Shown: positions 15,133-24,012, counted from the first letter of the stretch. The stretch: 64,000 bases of DNA from Anaerolineaceae bacterium (GCA_020634135.1 JACKCG010000002.1:310001-374000), one strand, 5' to 3'. Numbers and translations: made by a program. The notes: a model not told the origin generated them from the letters alone.

Positions 15133-17500
15133 ATTTTTGTTCCTGCTCTGCCTGCCACTGTTCAACGGCAGCTAGTGCCTCCGGCGTACCGAGGTAGGTC
15201 AATACATCGATCAATGAGTGAAATTGGTGAGTCTTGCCAAAGAACTTCTCGAAAACGATCAGGAATGATTCGGGAATATCGCTTGTGCCCGCATTGAATC
15301 TTGTATCCGTCTCCTGATTCAGCAGGGCAACGAACTCGCTCGTCGCGGTCGCAGGGTCAAGTTCGATCAGCGCGGCGCCTACCGGGAGGAACCAGAGATT
15401 ATCCTTTAGGTGCAGTTCAGCTACCAAGCCTTGAACCACCTGTTCTTTCAGCGGTTCCAGACTCTCGTTTAGGTTGATGCAGCGCGCTACCAACAGGAAA
15501 TGCTTGCGTTGAACGAGTGTGTTGATAATCTCTTCCGGGTTTGCCACAAGCCCACAGGCCATGATGATCGGTTCATACCATTGCAGCCCCAGCATGTACC
15601 CTGAAACCCATTCAAGTATAGGATACATCCGCTCATCTTCCAGCATCGTCTGCCGTGCTTGTTGCAAGCTGAATAAACTGCGGAGTGAAAACAAAAAGGA
15701 TAGTTTTCTGAAAAGTTGGAATGCGGAGCGTGTATCTCCCATCACCAGTTTGAAAACCTTAGACAGAACCCATGAAACAGTTTTCTGGGCATCTTCAGTA
15801 CTCAGAATGAGTGCCAGATTTTCGATTTTACTTTCGATACCGACATGAATCAGTTCGATAGCCGCGAAATATTCCTGGATGAGCTGGTGAGAAAACCGTA
15901 CCGTATTGTCGCGAATGTCTATTAGATGCGCATCCTGCAAGGTCTTCAGGAAGTCCTCCGCCGAATCGGGGGAATCCTGAAATGTGCTGCCTATACGGAG
16001 ATTCTGCAGCACCCACCTTTGTGTGGTGTCAGTTGCCAGGCCGCGATTCAGCATTCGGAAAGCCAGGCCGGATACATGGCGTTCCATTTCCTCAAAGGGT
16101 ATCCACCCTGGCATATGTTTCTGGCGCTCACGGTCCCATAACGCCCGCGTTAACGCCTGCATCAAAATACCGTTATTGCGGGGTAAATCACCTGCAGGTG
16201 ATTGCTGGTAAACAAAAATCAGCGCAGCGAGCAGGTAGGGGTTCTTAGATAGCTGGAATAGTCCGTGTTTGTCGTGCTCGTCGCCATTTTTCGGCAAAAT
16301 CCGTTCAAGAAATGCTGGGGCTTTTTCTGCCAGGTAATTGCCCGCAAATTCTCGTATTTTCGTTATTGTTAGCTCTTCAGCCAGTACGGTCGGTACATCA
16401 GTCAGTAGTAAATCGCTTCGATAGTCGTTGGTGCGGCAGGTAAAAATCACCCGCTGTGGCGCATCGTCCTGCTGGAGCCAATCACGCAGCTTTCGGACTT
16501 TATCCACTGCGTTGGCCCCCATTTCATTCAGGCCATCAAGATACAATAGTATGTCGCCCTGCGCCAAAGGGCCTGCTGGATCGTTCTCAAAAGGCCAGTT
16601 TTTGCGAATGAAATCCAGGGGTGTTGTTTCCCTATTCCAGCGCGGTAAATAGAGCATCATGGGCAGAGGAGAAGTGCGTGGATTTTCCAGTCGTTTGTGG
16701 GCTGCGTTCAGTGCCAGTCGCCGGATAACTGTTGTTTTGCCCGATCCGGGATCGCCAATCAGAACGAAGCGTGGATACCGTTCCACGGCTTCAGCAACCG
16801 AATCGATGTGAATTCGTTCTGAAGCTGTCCCATGATTGGATGATGAGTCACTGTGCATCTCCATCGCAGGTCGTTCTACGAGCATCGAGAAGCCTGCTGC
16901 CCATTCTTCCAGTTGCACAGGTCGCAGCACATCTGACTCTCCAGGTGTACCAGTCTGGGCAGAAAGTTCGACGTATTCCAGCACACCTTTGCGTGATTCA
17001 AGTTCGGCAATCAAGGAGGTTAGGTACTGCGTTTCAGGATCAGGAGCGGCACCTTTTTGCGCGGCAGGCAGCGTATGTAACAGGTCTTCCAGCGCTGCAT
17101 CGTATAGCGCGGAATCGCGCCAGGTACTTTCTAAGCGGCTGTCTTTGTTGAGTTTGCAGAAAGGGACATACTGTACCCGCTCGATTTCTATGGGCAAATC
17201 TGTCACGGGATAGAGCAGTACCGGGAGGATTGGAATGTTCAGGCGGTCAGCACGGGCGAGTTCATTACGGCAGTAGCTTGCCTTCAGGTATTCCGGTGAG
17301 ATCACCGAGATCATTGAAGCGCACTGGCGAGAGTTCAAGGCATCTTCAATCTGTTTGCGCCAATCATCTCCTCCGTGGATACCATCTAGCCGGTCCATCC
17401 ACAGATTTACCCCTGCGTTTTTCAGATCTGCGGCAAGCTTGAGGGCGAAGTCGGCTTCAATGCTGCGATAGCTCAAAAATATATGTTGATTCTCGTTCAT
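15131..17500 (-). CDS. TIR-NACHT STAND NTPase
   Basis: 789 residues, cytoplasmic. Residues 1-140 are a TIR domain (HIFLSYRSIEADFALKL, VNLWMDRLDG, SVISPEYLKASYCRNEL; Glu80 fits the NADase Glu). Residues about 240-420 are a NACHT ATPase with Walker A GDPGSGKTT (about 248-256), Walker B ILLYLDGLNE (about 316-325) and a sensor-like VIFTCRTNDYR. A winged-helix region ending RFSHQLIQEYFAAIEL follows, then about 270 helical residues with no clear repeats. NACHT proteins of this form are known bacterial antiphage sensors in which ligand binding triggers oligomerisation and the TIR depletes NAD+. It stands alone, transcribed against its left neighbour. Confidence 0.92.
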   Translation of the reverse strand: MNENQHIFLSYRSIEADFALKLAADLKNAGVNLWMDRLDGIHGGDDWRKQIEDALNSRQCASMISVISPEYLKASYCRNELARADRLNIPILPVLLYPVTDLPIEIERVQYVPFCKLNKDSRLESTWRDSALYDAALEDLLHTLPAAQKGAAPDPETQYLTSLIAELESRKGVLEYVELSAQTGTPGESDVLRPVQLEEWAAGFSMLVERPAMEMHSDSSSNHGTASERIHIDSVAEAVERYPRFVLIGDPGSGKTTVIRRLALNAAHKRLENPRTSPLPMMLYLPRWNRETTPLDFIRKNWPFENDPAGPLAQGDILLYLDGLNEMGANAVDKVRKLRDWLQQDDAPQRVIFTCRTNDYRSDLLLTDVPTVLAEELTITKIREFAGNYLAEKAPAFLERILPKNGDEHDKHGLFQLSKNPYLLAALIFVYQQSPAGDLPRNNGILMQALTRALWDRERQKHMPGWIPFEEMERHVSGLAFRMLNRGLATDTTQRWVLQNLRIGSTFQDSPDSAEDFLKTLQDAHLIDIRDNTVRFSHQLIQEYFAAIELIHVGIESKIENLALILSTEDAQKTVSWVLSKVFKLVMGDTRSAFQLFRKLSFLFSLRSLFSLQQARQTMLEDERMYPILEWVSGYMLGLQWYEPIIMACGLVANPEEIINTLVQRKHFLLVARCINLNESLEPLKEQVVQGLVAELHLKDNLWFLPVGAALIELDPATATSEFVALLNQETDTRFNAGTSDIPESFLIVFEKFFGKTHQFHSLIDVLTYLGTPEALAAVEQWQAEQEQK

Positions 17501-17566
17501 GAACGGCGTTACCGGTATATAGCGAGATTTGAACGCAATTGTACCCTGGATTGTTTTCCTCGCCTA

Positions 17567-18091
17567 TCACATGCCACCCAACGGAATCACCATATAAGTC
17601 AGGAAGGGCAAGGCAGCATCTTCGATCCCGTAGATGACATGCAGGCGTTCTACCTGGAAGGTGATTGGGGCGTAATCCGGGAGCGTCACGGCTTCCCGCT
17701 CCGCAGCACTCTCGAAGATACCGATGGTCATGTGTGGTGTTGGTGTGCTGCCATGTGCGCCTCCGTATGGTGGGTACTCGGGGAAAGCTCCGAAGACGCG
17801 CTGGCAGAGAGCCTCAATAGGCTGCGGGTTTGCTGGTTGCAGGTAGGCGATCTGCGAGAAATGATTGTATCCTTGCAGGGTGATGTCAAATGGTGCGATA
17901 TCTGCGCAGAGTGTGGCGAGTTTCCTGCAAGCGGTATCCAATTCACGAAACGGCGCAAACGGATACAGAATCGTGATATGCGGCGGCACACGCACGAAAT
18001 CATCCGGCGCGTACCGGCGCATCAATGGCGCGGCATGGGCCTGTACCTCGTGTGGCGCAAAAATCACAATGCCGGTATGCAACTCGGACAT
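17567..18091 (-). CDS. 2H phosphoesterase superfamily protein (2'-5' RNA ligase-like)
   Basis: 174 residues. The two catalytic HxT/S motifs are present: PPHITI (His38) and PHMTIG (His120), about 80 residues apart as expected for the pseudo-symmetric 2H fold. The family cleaves 2',3'- or 1'',2''-cyclic phosphodiesters and some cyclic nucleotides. It differs from the ThpR-type protein at 19592 in having a longer loop between the halves. It lies on the same strand as, and just upstream of, the TIR-NACHT gene (66 nt between them), so co-transcription is possible. The substrate is unknown. Confidence 0.85.
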   Translation of the reverse strand: MSELHTGIVIFAPHEVQAHAAPLMRRYAPDDFVRVPPHITILYPFAPFRELDTACRKLATLCADIAPFDITLQGYNHFSQIAYLQPANPQPIEALCQRVFGAFPEYPPYGGAHGSTPTPHMTIGIFESAAEREAVTLPDYAPITFQVERLHVIYGIEDAALPFLTYMVIPLGGM

Positions 18092-18117
18092 GGCGGTTCC
18101 CGTTATGCCTGTCAGAA

Positions 18118-18996
18118 CTATCTTACAATATTCGGCGCAAAATCGTCTAAGAACTGCTGTGGCACGCGGATCGGGCGGCCTTTTTCAGTATCCACCCACA
18201 CATACAGCGTGCGTGCCTGGATGAGCAGTTCGTTATCCACCGCCCGATGAATCGTGTAGTGGCGTGTGGCAAAAGATCGCTTAATATCGGAAACCCAGGT
18301 CGCGATTTCGATTTCATCATCCAGTAGGGCGGGTTGGCGGTATTCGATGCGGTGGCTGCGGGCAATAATCGCGAATCCCTCTGCCTCCGCCCGCGCCATC
18401 GGCCACTGGTGGGCGTTCATCACCTGGATGCCGCAGTCTTCAAGGTAGTTCAGGTAGGCCGCGTTATTCACATGCTGCGCCGTATCAATGTCGCGCCATT
18501 CCACACGGCGGCGCAGTTTGAATACACCGGGCGGCTGGGGCGGCGCTGCCGGAAATTTGTCACGCTGCGGGGCTGGTTCTGGCGCTTCTCCCGGCCAGAA
18601 TCCGGCGATCATCTCCTGTGGGATAACCGCTGGGCGCAGGGTCGTGGCATCCAGGTACACCCAGTCGGTGCTGGCCTGTGCCACCAGGCCGTCTGTCCCC
18701 GCCATGCGAAATTCATAGCGGCGGCGCGACCGTACCCGGCGGAAGTCATCAACCCAGGTTTTTACCTCCAGAGTGTCGCCATAGCGTACCGGTTGGAGAT
18801 ATTCAATCTCGGTTTCCCGCGCCAGCCACAGAAAGCCCATGCCTTCGTAGCGGTGTTTGGGATACCCGGCTCTGGCGGAGGCGGCGAAAGCAGCTTCTTC
18901 CATATAGCGGATATAGTTGGCGTTGTTCAGGTGGCCGTAAGCGTCACATTCGTAATGACGGACGCGGAAGGTCTCGGTATGAGTCAGGGGAGGCAT
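18118..18996 (-). CDS. Tandem hotdog acyl-ACP/acyl-CoA thioesterase
   Basis: 292 residues with two hotdog domains. The first (about 1-135) has RVRHYECDAYGHLNNANYIR and the second (about 160-290) has VEWRDIDTAQHVNNAAYLN. The D-x-(Y/A)-(G/Q)-H-(L/V)-N-N motif of 4HBT/FatA-type thioesterases is intact in both. Such proteins hydrolyse acyl thioesters in the cytoplasm. A duplicated layout recalls FatA/FatB and long YbgC relatives. The last codons lie 26 nt before the 2H phosphoesterase start on the same strand. Confidence 0.88.
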   Translation of the reverse strand: MPPLTHTETFRVRHYECDAYGHLNNANYIRYMEEAAFAASARAGYPKHRYEGMGFLWLARETEIEYLQPVRYGDTLEVKTWVDDFRRVRSRRRYEFRMAGTDGLVAQASTDWVYLDATTLRPAVIPQEMIAGFWPGEAPEPAPQRDKFPAAPPQPPGVFKLRRRVEWRDIDTAQHVNNAAYLNYLEDCGIQVMNAHQWPMARAEAEGFAIIARSHRIEYRQPALLDDEIEIATWVSDIKRSFATRHYTIHRAVDNELLIQARTLYVWVDTEKGRPIRVPQQFLDDFAPNIVR

Positions 18997-19049
18997 AGAT
19001 CACCTTGTGTATGCAATCGGGCGTAATAGACAGTTGTCGCGGTAATCAC

Positions 19050-19463
19050 TTATCGTTCTTCGGATAGCACCCAGGCAATGGCCTCATCCCGCCTATCTAC
19101 TGGGAAAAATCGGGTGACATCTTTGAGCGGTGCCAGTGCCCGGATGAAACCATCCACAAATGAGATGAGCGCACCCGGATTGTGGAGGATGGCTGTCCGG
19201 CCACGCGCCCGCACCGGAATCTCCATATCCAACCGGCGGAAACGCCAACTCATTTTCGTGAGTGACACCTGTTTGTCACCCAGGGTGATGTCTACCAGGT
19301 AGCGCAGGGTATCCGTAGTGGGCGTGGTTTGCAGTATTTCCGCCAACTGGCCGAAAAACTGATCTATAGCTTCACGCGATGATTCCCGGAAAGTGAATTC
19401 GTGAATACCGTTATCGAGCAAGTGGTATACGCATCCGGGTTGACCATCTGTATTTGCCATCAT
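19050..19463 (-). CDS. Hypothetical protein, possible STAS-like regulator
   Basis: 137 residues from ATG 19463, chosen because AGAGGG lies 5 nt upstream; TTG and ATG codons further up also fit the frame. No signal peptide or TM. Strand-like GIHEFTFRESSREAIDQFFG, YLVDITLGDKQ, RARGRTAILHNPG, FFPVDRRDEAIAWVLSEE: the final DEAIAWV element is common in SpoIIAA/STAS-like proteins and in MEDS-linked sensors. Function unknown. It is separated from the thioesterase by a 53-nt gap on the same strand. Confidence 0.55.
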   Translation of the reverse strand: MMANTDGQPGCVYHLLDNGIHEFTFRESSREAIDQFFGQLAEILQTTPTTDTLRYLVDITLGDKQVSLTKMSWRFRRLDMEIPVRARGRTAILHNPGALISFVDGFIRALAPLKDVTRFFPVDRRDEAIAWVLSEER

Positions 19464-19591
19464 CCAGCCCTCTATCATCTGCGGCAACCAGTTAAACGCG
19501 ATTGTTACTTTTTGTCAATATTTGATCGTGCGAATATAGTCATCCTGCGGCATAATGCATCTGGCAGAGGGCAGAAAAGGCAGAGTGGACG

Positions 19592-20143
19592 ATGCGGCTG
19601 TTTGTAGCAATTGACCTGCCGGAGGGTATCAAGCGCCAGCTTGACGCCCTGTGTGCCGGCGTATCTGGTGCGAAGTGGGTCAGCCCGGAGCAGATGCACC
19701 TGACATTACGCTTTATTGGTGAAGTGGATACGCGCCAGTTCGAGGGTATCCAGACCGTGCTGGCCGGTATTCGCAGCCCATCGTTCGAGATGGCGCTCAA
19801 GGGAGTCGGTCAGTTCCCGCCAAAGGGTAAACCGCGTGTGCTGTGGGTGGGCATCACCGCGCCCCGGACACTGCACCAGTTAGCGGGTAAAGTGGAGGCC
19901 GCTCTGCGCCAGGCCGGAATCCCGCCGGAAGACCGTCCGTTTTCGCCGCACATCACGTTGGCACGGCTTAAGACGCCACCCCCGCCGGAAGCCGTCAGCC
20001 AGTATTTTCGCAGATATGGCGCGTTCCAGACCGGGAGCATCACGGTAGGACACTTCCGGCTGATGTCGAGTGTATTGGCGCGAACCGGCGCGACCTACAA
20101 AATTGAAGGTGAGTACCAGTTAGAGCAGGCAGATCAGACATGA
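19592..20143 (+). CDS. thpR: RNA 2',3'-cyclic phosphodiesterase (2H family)
   Basis: 183 residues, typical length. The N-terminus MRLFVAIDLPEGIKRQL and the two motifs HLTLRF (His36) and HITLARL (His120) are diagnostic of ThpR/LigT, which opens 2',3'-cyclic phosphate ends of RNA to 2'-phosphates. It overlaps the following phosphorylase gene by 4 nt (ATGA), so the two are coupled. It is the second 2H protein within 2 kb. Confidence 0.93.
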   Translation: MRLFVAIDLPEGIKRQLDALCAGVSGAKWVSPEQMHLTLRFIGEVDTRQFEGIQTVLAGIRSPSFEMALKGVGQFPPKGKPRVLWVGITAPRTLHQLAGKVEAALRQAGIPPEDRPFSPHITLARLKTPPPPEAVSQYFRRYGAFQTGSITVGHFRLMSSVLARTGATYKIEGEYQLEQADQT

Positions 20144-20877
20144 CGTGGATAATCTTTGGCGGTACGGCGGCCTATCATTTGAAATTGAGCGACTTCGCGT
20201 CAGTGGGCGAGCGGCGTGTGCTGGAAACGCCTTTTGGCCTGGCTGCGCCGTTTATACAGTTGACCGCCAATGGGGGAGTCACTGTCTGGTTCAGCTCCCG
20301 GCACGGAGAAGACGGCTTGCAGCGTTCGGCGGCTTTTGTCAACCACCGGGCGAACATCTGGGCGGCACGTGAACTCGGCGCGACGGGAATATTCTCGTGG
20401 AATGGCGTGGGCGCGATTGCGCCGGGGCTGGCGGTAGGGCAGTGTGTTGTCCCGGACGACCTGCTGGATATGACTCGCGCTCGACTGGCGACGTTTGGTG
20501 ACTCGGCTATCCACACCCCGGCGGGGAATCCTTTTACCGGTGCACTGCGGGAACGAATGGTCGCGGCCTGCCAGGCGTCCGGGTTGAACTGTGCGACACA
20601 TGGAACTTACGTATGTACCGAAGGGCCACGCCTGGAAACAGCGGCGGAAATCGCCCTATATGGCTGGGGCGGGGCGGCGGTGGTTGGCATGACCCTCGCG
20701 CCGGAAGTCTGGCTGGCGGCGGAACTGGGCATCCCGTATGCCTCACTGGGTATTGTCACCAATATGGCAACCGGGCGCTGGCACTTTGACCCGCGCCGTG
20801 ATTTCGGCCCGAAGGTGGGCGCAGTAGGGCTGGGCGTCCTGCTGGCGGCGTGCGGGGCGCAGGGCGATTTGCGGTAA
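20140..20877 (+). CDS. MTAP/PNP-family purine nucleoside phosphorylase
   Basis: 245 residues, slightly short for the trimeric PNP/MTAP family (about 260-290). Phosphorolysis of methylthioadenosine, methylthioinosine or another purine nucleoside is expected. Visible motifs: IIFGGTAAYHL (the phosphate-binding GGxG loop is degenerate), FSSRHGEDGLQRS (cf. the RHG motif), NHRANIWAARELG, TYVCTEGPRLETAAEI and VGMTLAPEVWLAAELGIPY, then VTNMATG. The base-binding Asp/Asn position is not clear, so the exact substrate is open. It is coupled to thpR. No methionine-salvage genes are nearby. Confidence 0.82.
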   Translation: MTWIIFGGTAAYHLKLSDFASVGERRVLETPFGLAAPFIQLTANGGVTVWFSSRHGEDGLQRSAAFVNHRANIWAARELGATGIFSWNGVGAIAPGLAVGQCVVPDDLLDMTRARLATFGDSAIHTPAGNPFTGALRERMVAACQASGLNCATHGTYVCTEGPRLETAAEIALYGWGGAAVVGMTLAPEVWLAAELGIPYASLGIVTNMATGRWHFDPRRDFGPKVGAVGLGVLLAACGAQGDLR

Positions 20878-20976
20878 ACGCCATTCATTCCTATCATGGG
20901 GCATAACTCTTTACCGGCGGCCCCGGCTTTATCGGTTTGCCGCTCGGTACCGAATATCGTGATAGGAAAGGAACAC

Positions 20977-21621
20977 ATGACGACAACGACTCAACCGAAA
21001 ACTTCTCCCCGGACGGTGCGCCGTATCATGCTTATCAGTGGCTTGCTGCTGATACTATTTGGCGCATACCTGCTGGCCTTTCTCGTGCCGGATGTGCTGC
21101 GAACACTTCCAGGGCCAGAGGTCATGACGCTGGCTCACGCAGCCGAGGTTGCGGGTGACGACTCCCTGTACGCCACGATTGAAGATGGCCGGTGGGATTG
21201 CAGCACGATTGAGTATATACGGGGACGTGCTTCATCCTCTGCTTCAAATGTCCCGCGTATCATCACGCGCTATACTGAAATTTTCCTCACTGATGGTACA
21301 TCCCAACCGGAAATCGCTATGCTGGTTTTGATGTCCGGCGAGATGGACTGCGGCAACTTTGATGGACTGCTGCCGACGGGCTACCTGACACGGATGACGA
21401 GTGATAAACGCAGTGATCTGGGTTCGCGCACAGCCACATTTTCCAGCGGTGTAAATCTGCTGGAGTTCTGCGGCTACTGCGGGACGGATAACTCGCTCAT
21501 CGGCCTGATCGCCGGTATCGTCCTGGTTGTCGGCGGGCTTGTGCTGCTCTTCTTCGGGTTCAGGATACCTGATCTCAGCTCTGAACCGGGTGTAACACCG
21601 GGCGACGATCTGATTACGTAA
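20977..21621 (+). CDS. Hypothetical two-TM membrane protein
   Basis: 214 residues from ATG 20977, supported by AAAGGA at 20967-20972. One membrane helix lies near residues 17-38 (IMLISGLLLILFGAYLLAFL) and another near 180-200 (GLIAGIVLVVGGLVLLFFGF). Between them is an extracytoplasmic domain of about 135 residues with four Cys (DCSTIEY, MDCGNF, FCGYCG) that could form disulfides. I do not recognise the family. The hairpin at 21645 follows. Confidence 0.7.
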   Translation: MTTTTQPKTSPRTVRRIMLISGLLLILFGAYLLAFLVPDVLRTLPGPEVMTLAHAAEVAGDDSLYATIEDGRWDCSTIEYIRGRASSSASNVPRIITRYTEIFLTDGTSQPEIAMLVLMSGEMDCGNFDGLLPTGYLTRMTSDKRSDLGSRTATFSSGVNLLEFCGYCGTDNSLIGLIAGIVLVVGGLVLLFFGFRIPDLSSEPGVTPGDDLIT

Positions 21622-21644
21622 CCCTTTAATCTTCTCATGAATCA

Positions 21645-21669
21645 ACAAGGGGCATGTTCAGCCCCTTGT
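21645..21669. terminator. Hairpin between convergent genes
   Basis: A perfect 9-bp stem ACAAGGGGC/GCCCCTTGT (21645-21653 with 21661-21669) and a 7-nt loop lie between two converging genes, so it can serve both. No T-run is present on either side. Confidence 0.6.
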
Positions 21670-21693
21670 GTGATTCTGCCGCCTTCTTGATCC

Positions 21694-22083
21694 CTATTTG
21701 ACACTGGCCGTCCAGGTGACTTCGCCCTCTATCATAAAAGCTGATTCAATATCGAGCGCGTCTTCCTCGGTTGGGTTTTCCGTGCAGGGCAGCACCATGA
21801 TGTCGTACTCCCCCGCCGCTTCTACCCGGATCGTGAACTGACCGTCGTTGCTTAGTGCCTGGGTATCGCTCATGTGGTCAGCATTCCAGTTGCTGTCTGT
21901 CGAAAGCGACATGAGGATGTAACACACCGCCTGCCCGGTTTTGTTGACGATGGTTATAGCATGATCGCCGCTGCCGGTGGATTTCCCATTGGCATCCTCC
22001 AGGCCAGCGGGCACGCCGCTGCAAGCCGCCACGAACAAGGCAAGTAATATCATCAGGCTGAAGCGCAGGACTTTCATCATCAT
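21694..22083 (-). CDS. Small lipoprotein
   Basis: 129 residues. The signal sequence MMMKVLRFSLMILLALFVAAC ends in a clear lipobox (FVAAC, Cys near 21), so the protein is membrane-anchored outside the cell. The mature part AITIVNKTGQAVCYILMSLS looks like a beta-sandwich opening seen in small secreted proteins; a strand-rich pattern with two Cys follows. No family recognised. It converges on the gene at 20977 and is divergent from the LysE gene downstream. Confidence 0.75.
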   Translation of the reverse strand: MMMKVLRFSLMILLALFVAACSGVPAGLEDANGKSTGSGDHAITIVNKTGQAVCYILMSLSTDSNWNADHMSDTQALSNDGQFTIRVEAAGEYDIMVLPCTENPTEEDALDIESAFMIEGEVTWTASVK

Positions 22084-22263
22084 AATTTCCCCTTGTGTTC
22101 TGATAAAGTGGTTGTCTGCATCATATCATAAGCGGCAGTTTCTGGCTGTAAAGAATGTATTCAAATCTGGTGAGATGGCTGCCCTACATGGTACTGGACG
22201 GGAATGAGAAAGTAAGGCTAGAATGCACGATAGTATCAGATTGAATAGAGAGGGAGAGGGCAG

Positions 22264-22899
22264 ATGTTGGATACCGCTACACTCACCGTATTTATGGCTG
22301 CGGCGCTGGCGCTTCTGTTAATTCCTGGCCCGGCAGTCCTGTATATTGTTGCTCGCAGTATTGACCAGGGTCGGGCAGCAGGCATCGTCTCCGCATTTGG
22401 GGTAGGGATTGGCACGCTGTTTCATGTGGCTGCGGCGGCGCTGGGACTATCGGCGCTGCTGCTTTCCAGCGCCCTGGCATTCAGCATGGTGAAGTACCTG
22501 GGCGCTGCTTACCTGGTTTACCTGGGGATACAAAAACTGCGCGAAAGGAACGAGCCGCAGCAGGTCGAACAACCGCAGTCCGCTACGCTGCGCCAGATAT
22601 TTTCTCAGGGTATCGTGGTCAACCTGTTGAACCCGAAACTCGCGCTGTTTTTCTTCGCCTTCCTGCCCCAGTTTGTGAACCCCGCCAGAGGTTCGGTGGC
22701 GATTCAAAGCCTGCTGCTTGGCCTGATATTTGTCGCGCTGGGCATTGGCAGTGATAGCTTCTACGCGCTGTTAGCGGGGACACTGCGCCAGTGGCTGCGC
22801 GGCAGCCGCGCCTTTGCGCGCGGGCAGCGCTATTTTGCCGGGTGTGTGTATATCCTTCTGGGCGTCACCACCGCGCTCTCCGGCTCGAAGCAATCATAG
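22264..22899 (+). CDS. LysE/RhtB family amino-acid exporter
   Basis: 211 residues, six membrane helices. The N-terminal LLIPGPAVLYIVARSIDQGRAAG matches the conserved PGP and G-R-xxG region of LysE/RhtB. LGAAYLVYLGIQKLR and QGIVVNLLNPKLALFFFAFLPQF (with the NPK motif) are also typical. It exports amino acids or their derivatives. A purine-rich GGGAGAGGG precedes ATG 22264. Its last 6 nt overlap the end of the convergent inositol-monophosphatase-like gene. Confidence 0.93.
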   Translation: MLDTATLTVFMAAALALLLIPGPAVLYIVARSIDQGRAAGIVSAFGVGIGTLFHVAAAALGLSALLLSSALAFSMVKYLGAAYLVYLGIQKLRERNEPQQVEQPQSATLRQIFSQGIVVNLLNPKLALFFFAFLPQFVNPARGSVAIQSLLLGLIFVALGIGSDSFYALLAGTLRQWLRGSRAFARGQRYFAGCVYILLGVTTALSGSKQS

Positions 22900-23718
22900 T
22901 CCGAGCCGGAGCGGTTCTCCCACTTCTTGAATGACCGCCAGCATCTGGTCGTGGATCAGGCCGTTGCTGGCGATCACCTGTTTGCCGCTGTAGAGCGTAT
23001 CCGATTCATCCCCCGAATAGTCACTGATCCGTCCGCCAGCCTCGGTGACACACAGCATTCCGGCCAGCACATCCCAACGGTTCATTTTTCCTTCCCAGTA
23101 GCCTTCAAACCGGCCCACTGCCACATAGCACAGATCGAGCGCTGCGGAGCCGAACCGGCGCATACCGCGAGTCCGTACCAGGAAGGCGTTCCAGCGGTTC
23201 AGGTTGTTATCCGGGTCGGTTGCTTTATCGTAGGGGAAGCCGGAAGCCAGCACACTTTCGCGTAGGGTGCTTTTAGCCGAAACGCGCAGTGGCTTGCCGT
23301 TGAGAGTCGCGCCCTGGCCGCGAATCGCGCTGAACATCTCATTCATAACCGGGTTGTAAACTACCCCCACCAGCGGGCGGCCATCGCGCCCCGCCAGTGC
23401 CATGCTCACACTGAAAATCGGCAGGTTATTCGCATAGTTGGTTGTCCCGTCCAGCGGGTCAACGTACCAGAAATATTCGGCGGTTTGCGCTGGAGCGCCC
23501 ATGCCGCCGCCCTCTTCGCCGACGATGTGGTGATCGGGGAACGCTTCTCGCAGCGCCGCCGTGATGACAGCTTCGGAGGCGGTATCGGCCTCGGTTACGA
23601 TGTCTACAGCGGTGTTTTTGGTGTTTTCCTGATGGGGTTGGTTGTAATATCGCAGCAGTACCGCTCCGGCCTGGTGTGCGATACTACGAGCAGTATCGTG
23701 AATTGCATTGAAGTCCAT
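22894..23718 (-). CDS. Inositol monophosphatase family protein
   Basis: 274 residues, full length for the SuhB/IMPase family. Mg2+-dependent phosphatases of inositol-1-phosphate, histidinol phosphate or related substrates. Metal-site motifs: VTEADTASE, IVGEEGGG, WYVDPLDGTTNYANNLP (the DPxDGT motif) and MNRWDVLAGMLCVTEAGG (the WDxxAG motif). Start ATG 23718. It overlaps the LysE gene tail-to-tail by 6 nt. Substrate not assignable. Confidence 0.92.
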   Translation of the reverse strand: MDFNAIHDTARSIAHQAGAVLLRYYNQPHQENTKNTAVDIVTEADTASEAVITAALREAFPDHHIVGEEGGGMGAPAQTAEYFWYVDPLDGTTNYANNLPIFSVSMALAGRDGRPLVGVVYNPVMNEMFSAIRGQGATLNGKPLRVSAKSTLRESVLASGFPYDKATDPDNNLNRWNAFLVRTRGMRRFGSAALDLCYVAVGRFEGYWEGKMNRWDVLAGMLCVTEAGGRISDYSGDESDTLYSGKQVIASNGLIHDQMLAVIQEVGEPLRLGL

Positions 23719-23746
23719 ATTAGAGCCTTGGTTTAGACAATATGAA

Positions 23747-23766
23747 GGCCTATCGTGAGATAGGCC
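23747..23766. terminator. Hairpin downstream of the cold-shock gene
   Basis: A perfect 8-bp stem GGCCTATC/GATAGGCC with loop GTGA (23747-23754 with 23759-23766) lies after the cold-shock gene on the - strand, 30 nt before the start of the phosphatase gene. It is followed by TTCATATT on that strand rather than a T-run, so termination is likely partial. Confidence 0.55.
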
Positions 23767-23799
23767 CGAATAGGTATTACATAATAATAATGCTAAAAA

Positions 23800-24012
23800 C
23801 TAGGTGCGAACGACGTTACTGGCCTGTTTACCCTTTGCGCCTTCTACCACCTCGAACTCTACTGGAGCGCCTTCCTCCAGCATACGGTAGCCGGTGCCCT
23901 GGATAGCTGAGTAGTGTACGAAAATATCTGGTGCGCCATTGTCTGGGGTAATGAAGCCATAACCCTTTTCGGCACTAAACCACTTCACTGTACCCCGAAT
24001 CCGTTCAGACAT
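23800..24012 (-). CDS. Cold-shock protein (CspA family)
   Basis: 70 residues forming one OB-fold that binds single-stranded RNA/DNA. RNP1 KGYGFITP and RNP2 DIFVHYSAI are intact, with GTVKWFSAEKGYG at the start. It acts as an RNA chaperone in cold or general stress. AGGAG lies upstream of the ATG. A good promoter at 24143-24172 would give an mRNA with a 5' leader of about 125 nt, as is usual for cold-inducible csp genes. Confidence 0.95.
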   Translation of the reverse strand: MSERIRGTVKWFSAEKGYGFITPDNGAPDIFVHYSAIQGTGYRMLEEGAPVEFEVVEGAKGKQASNVVRT

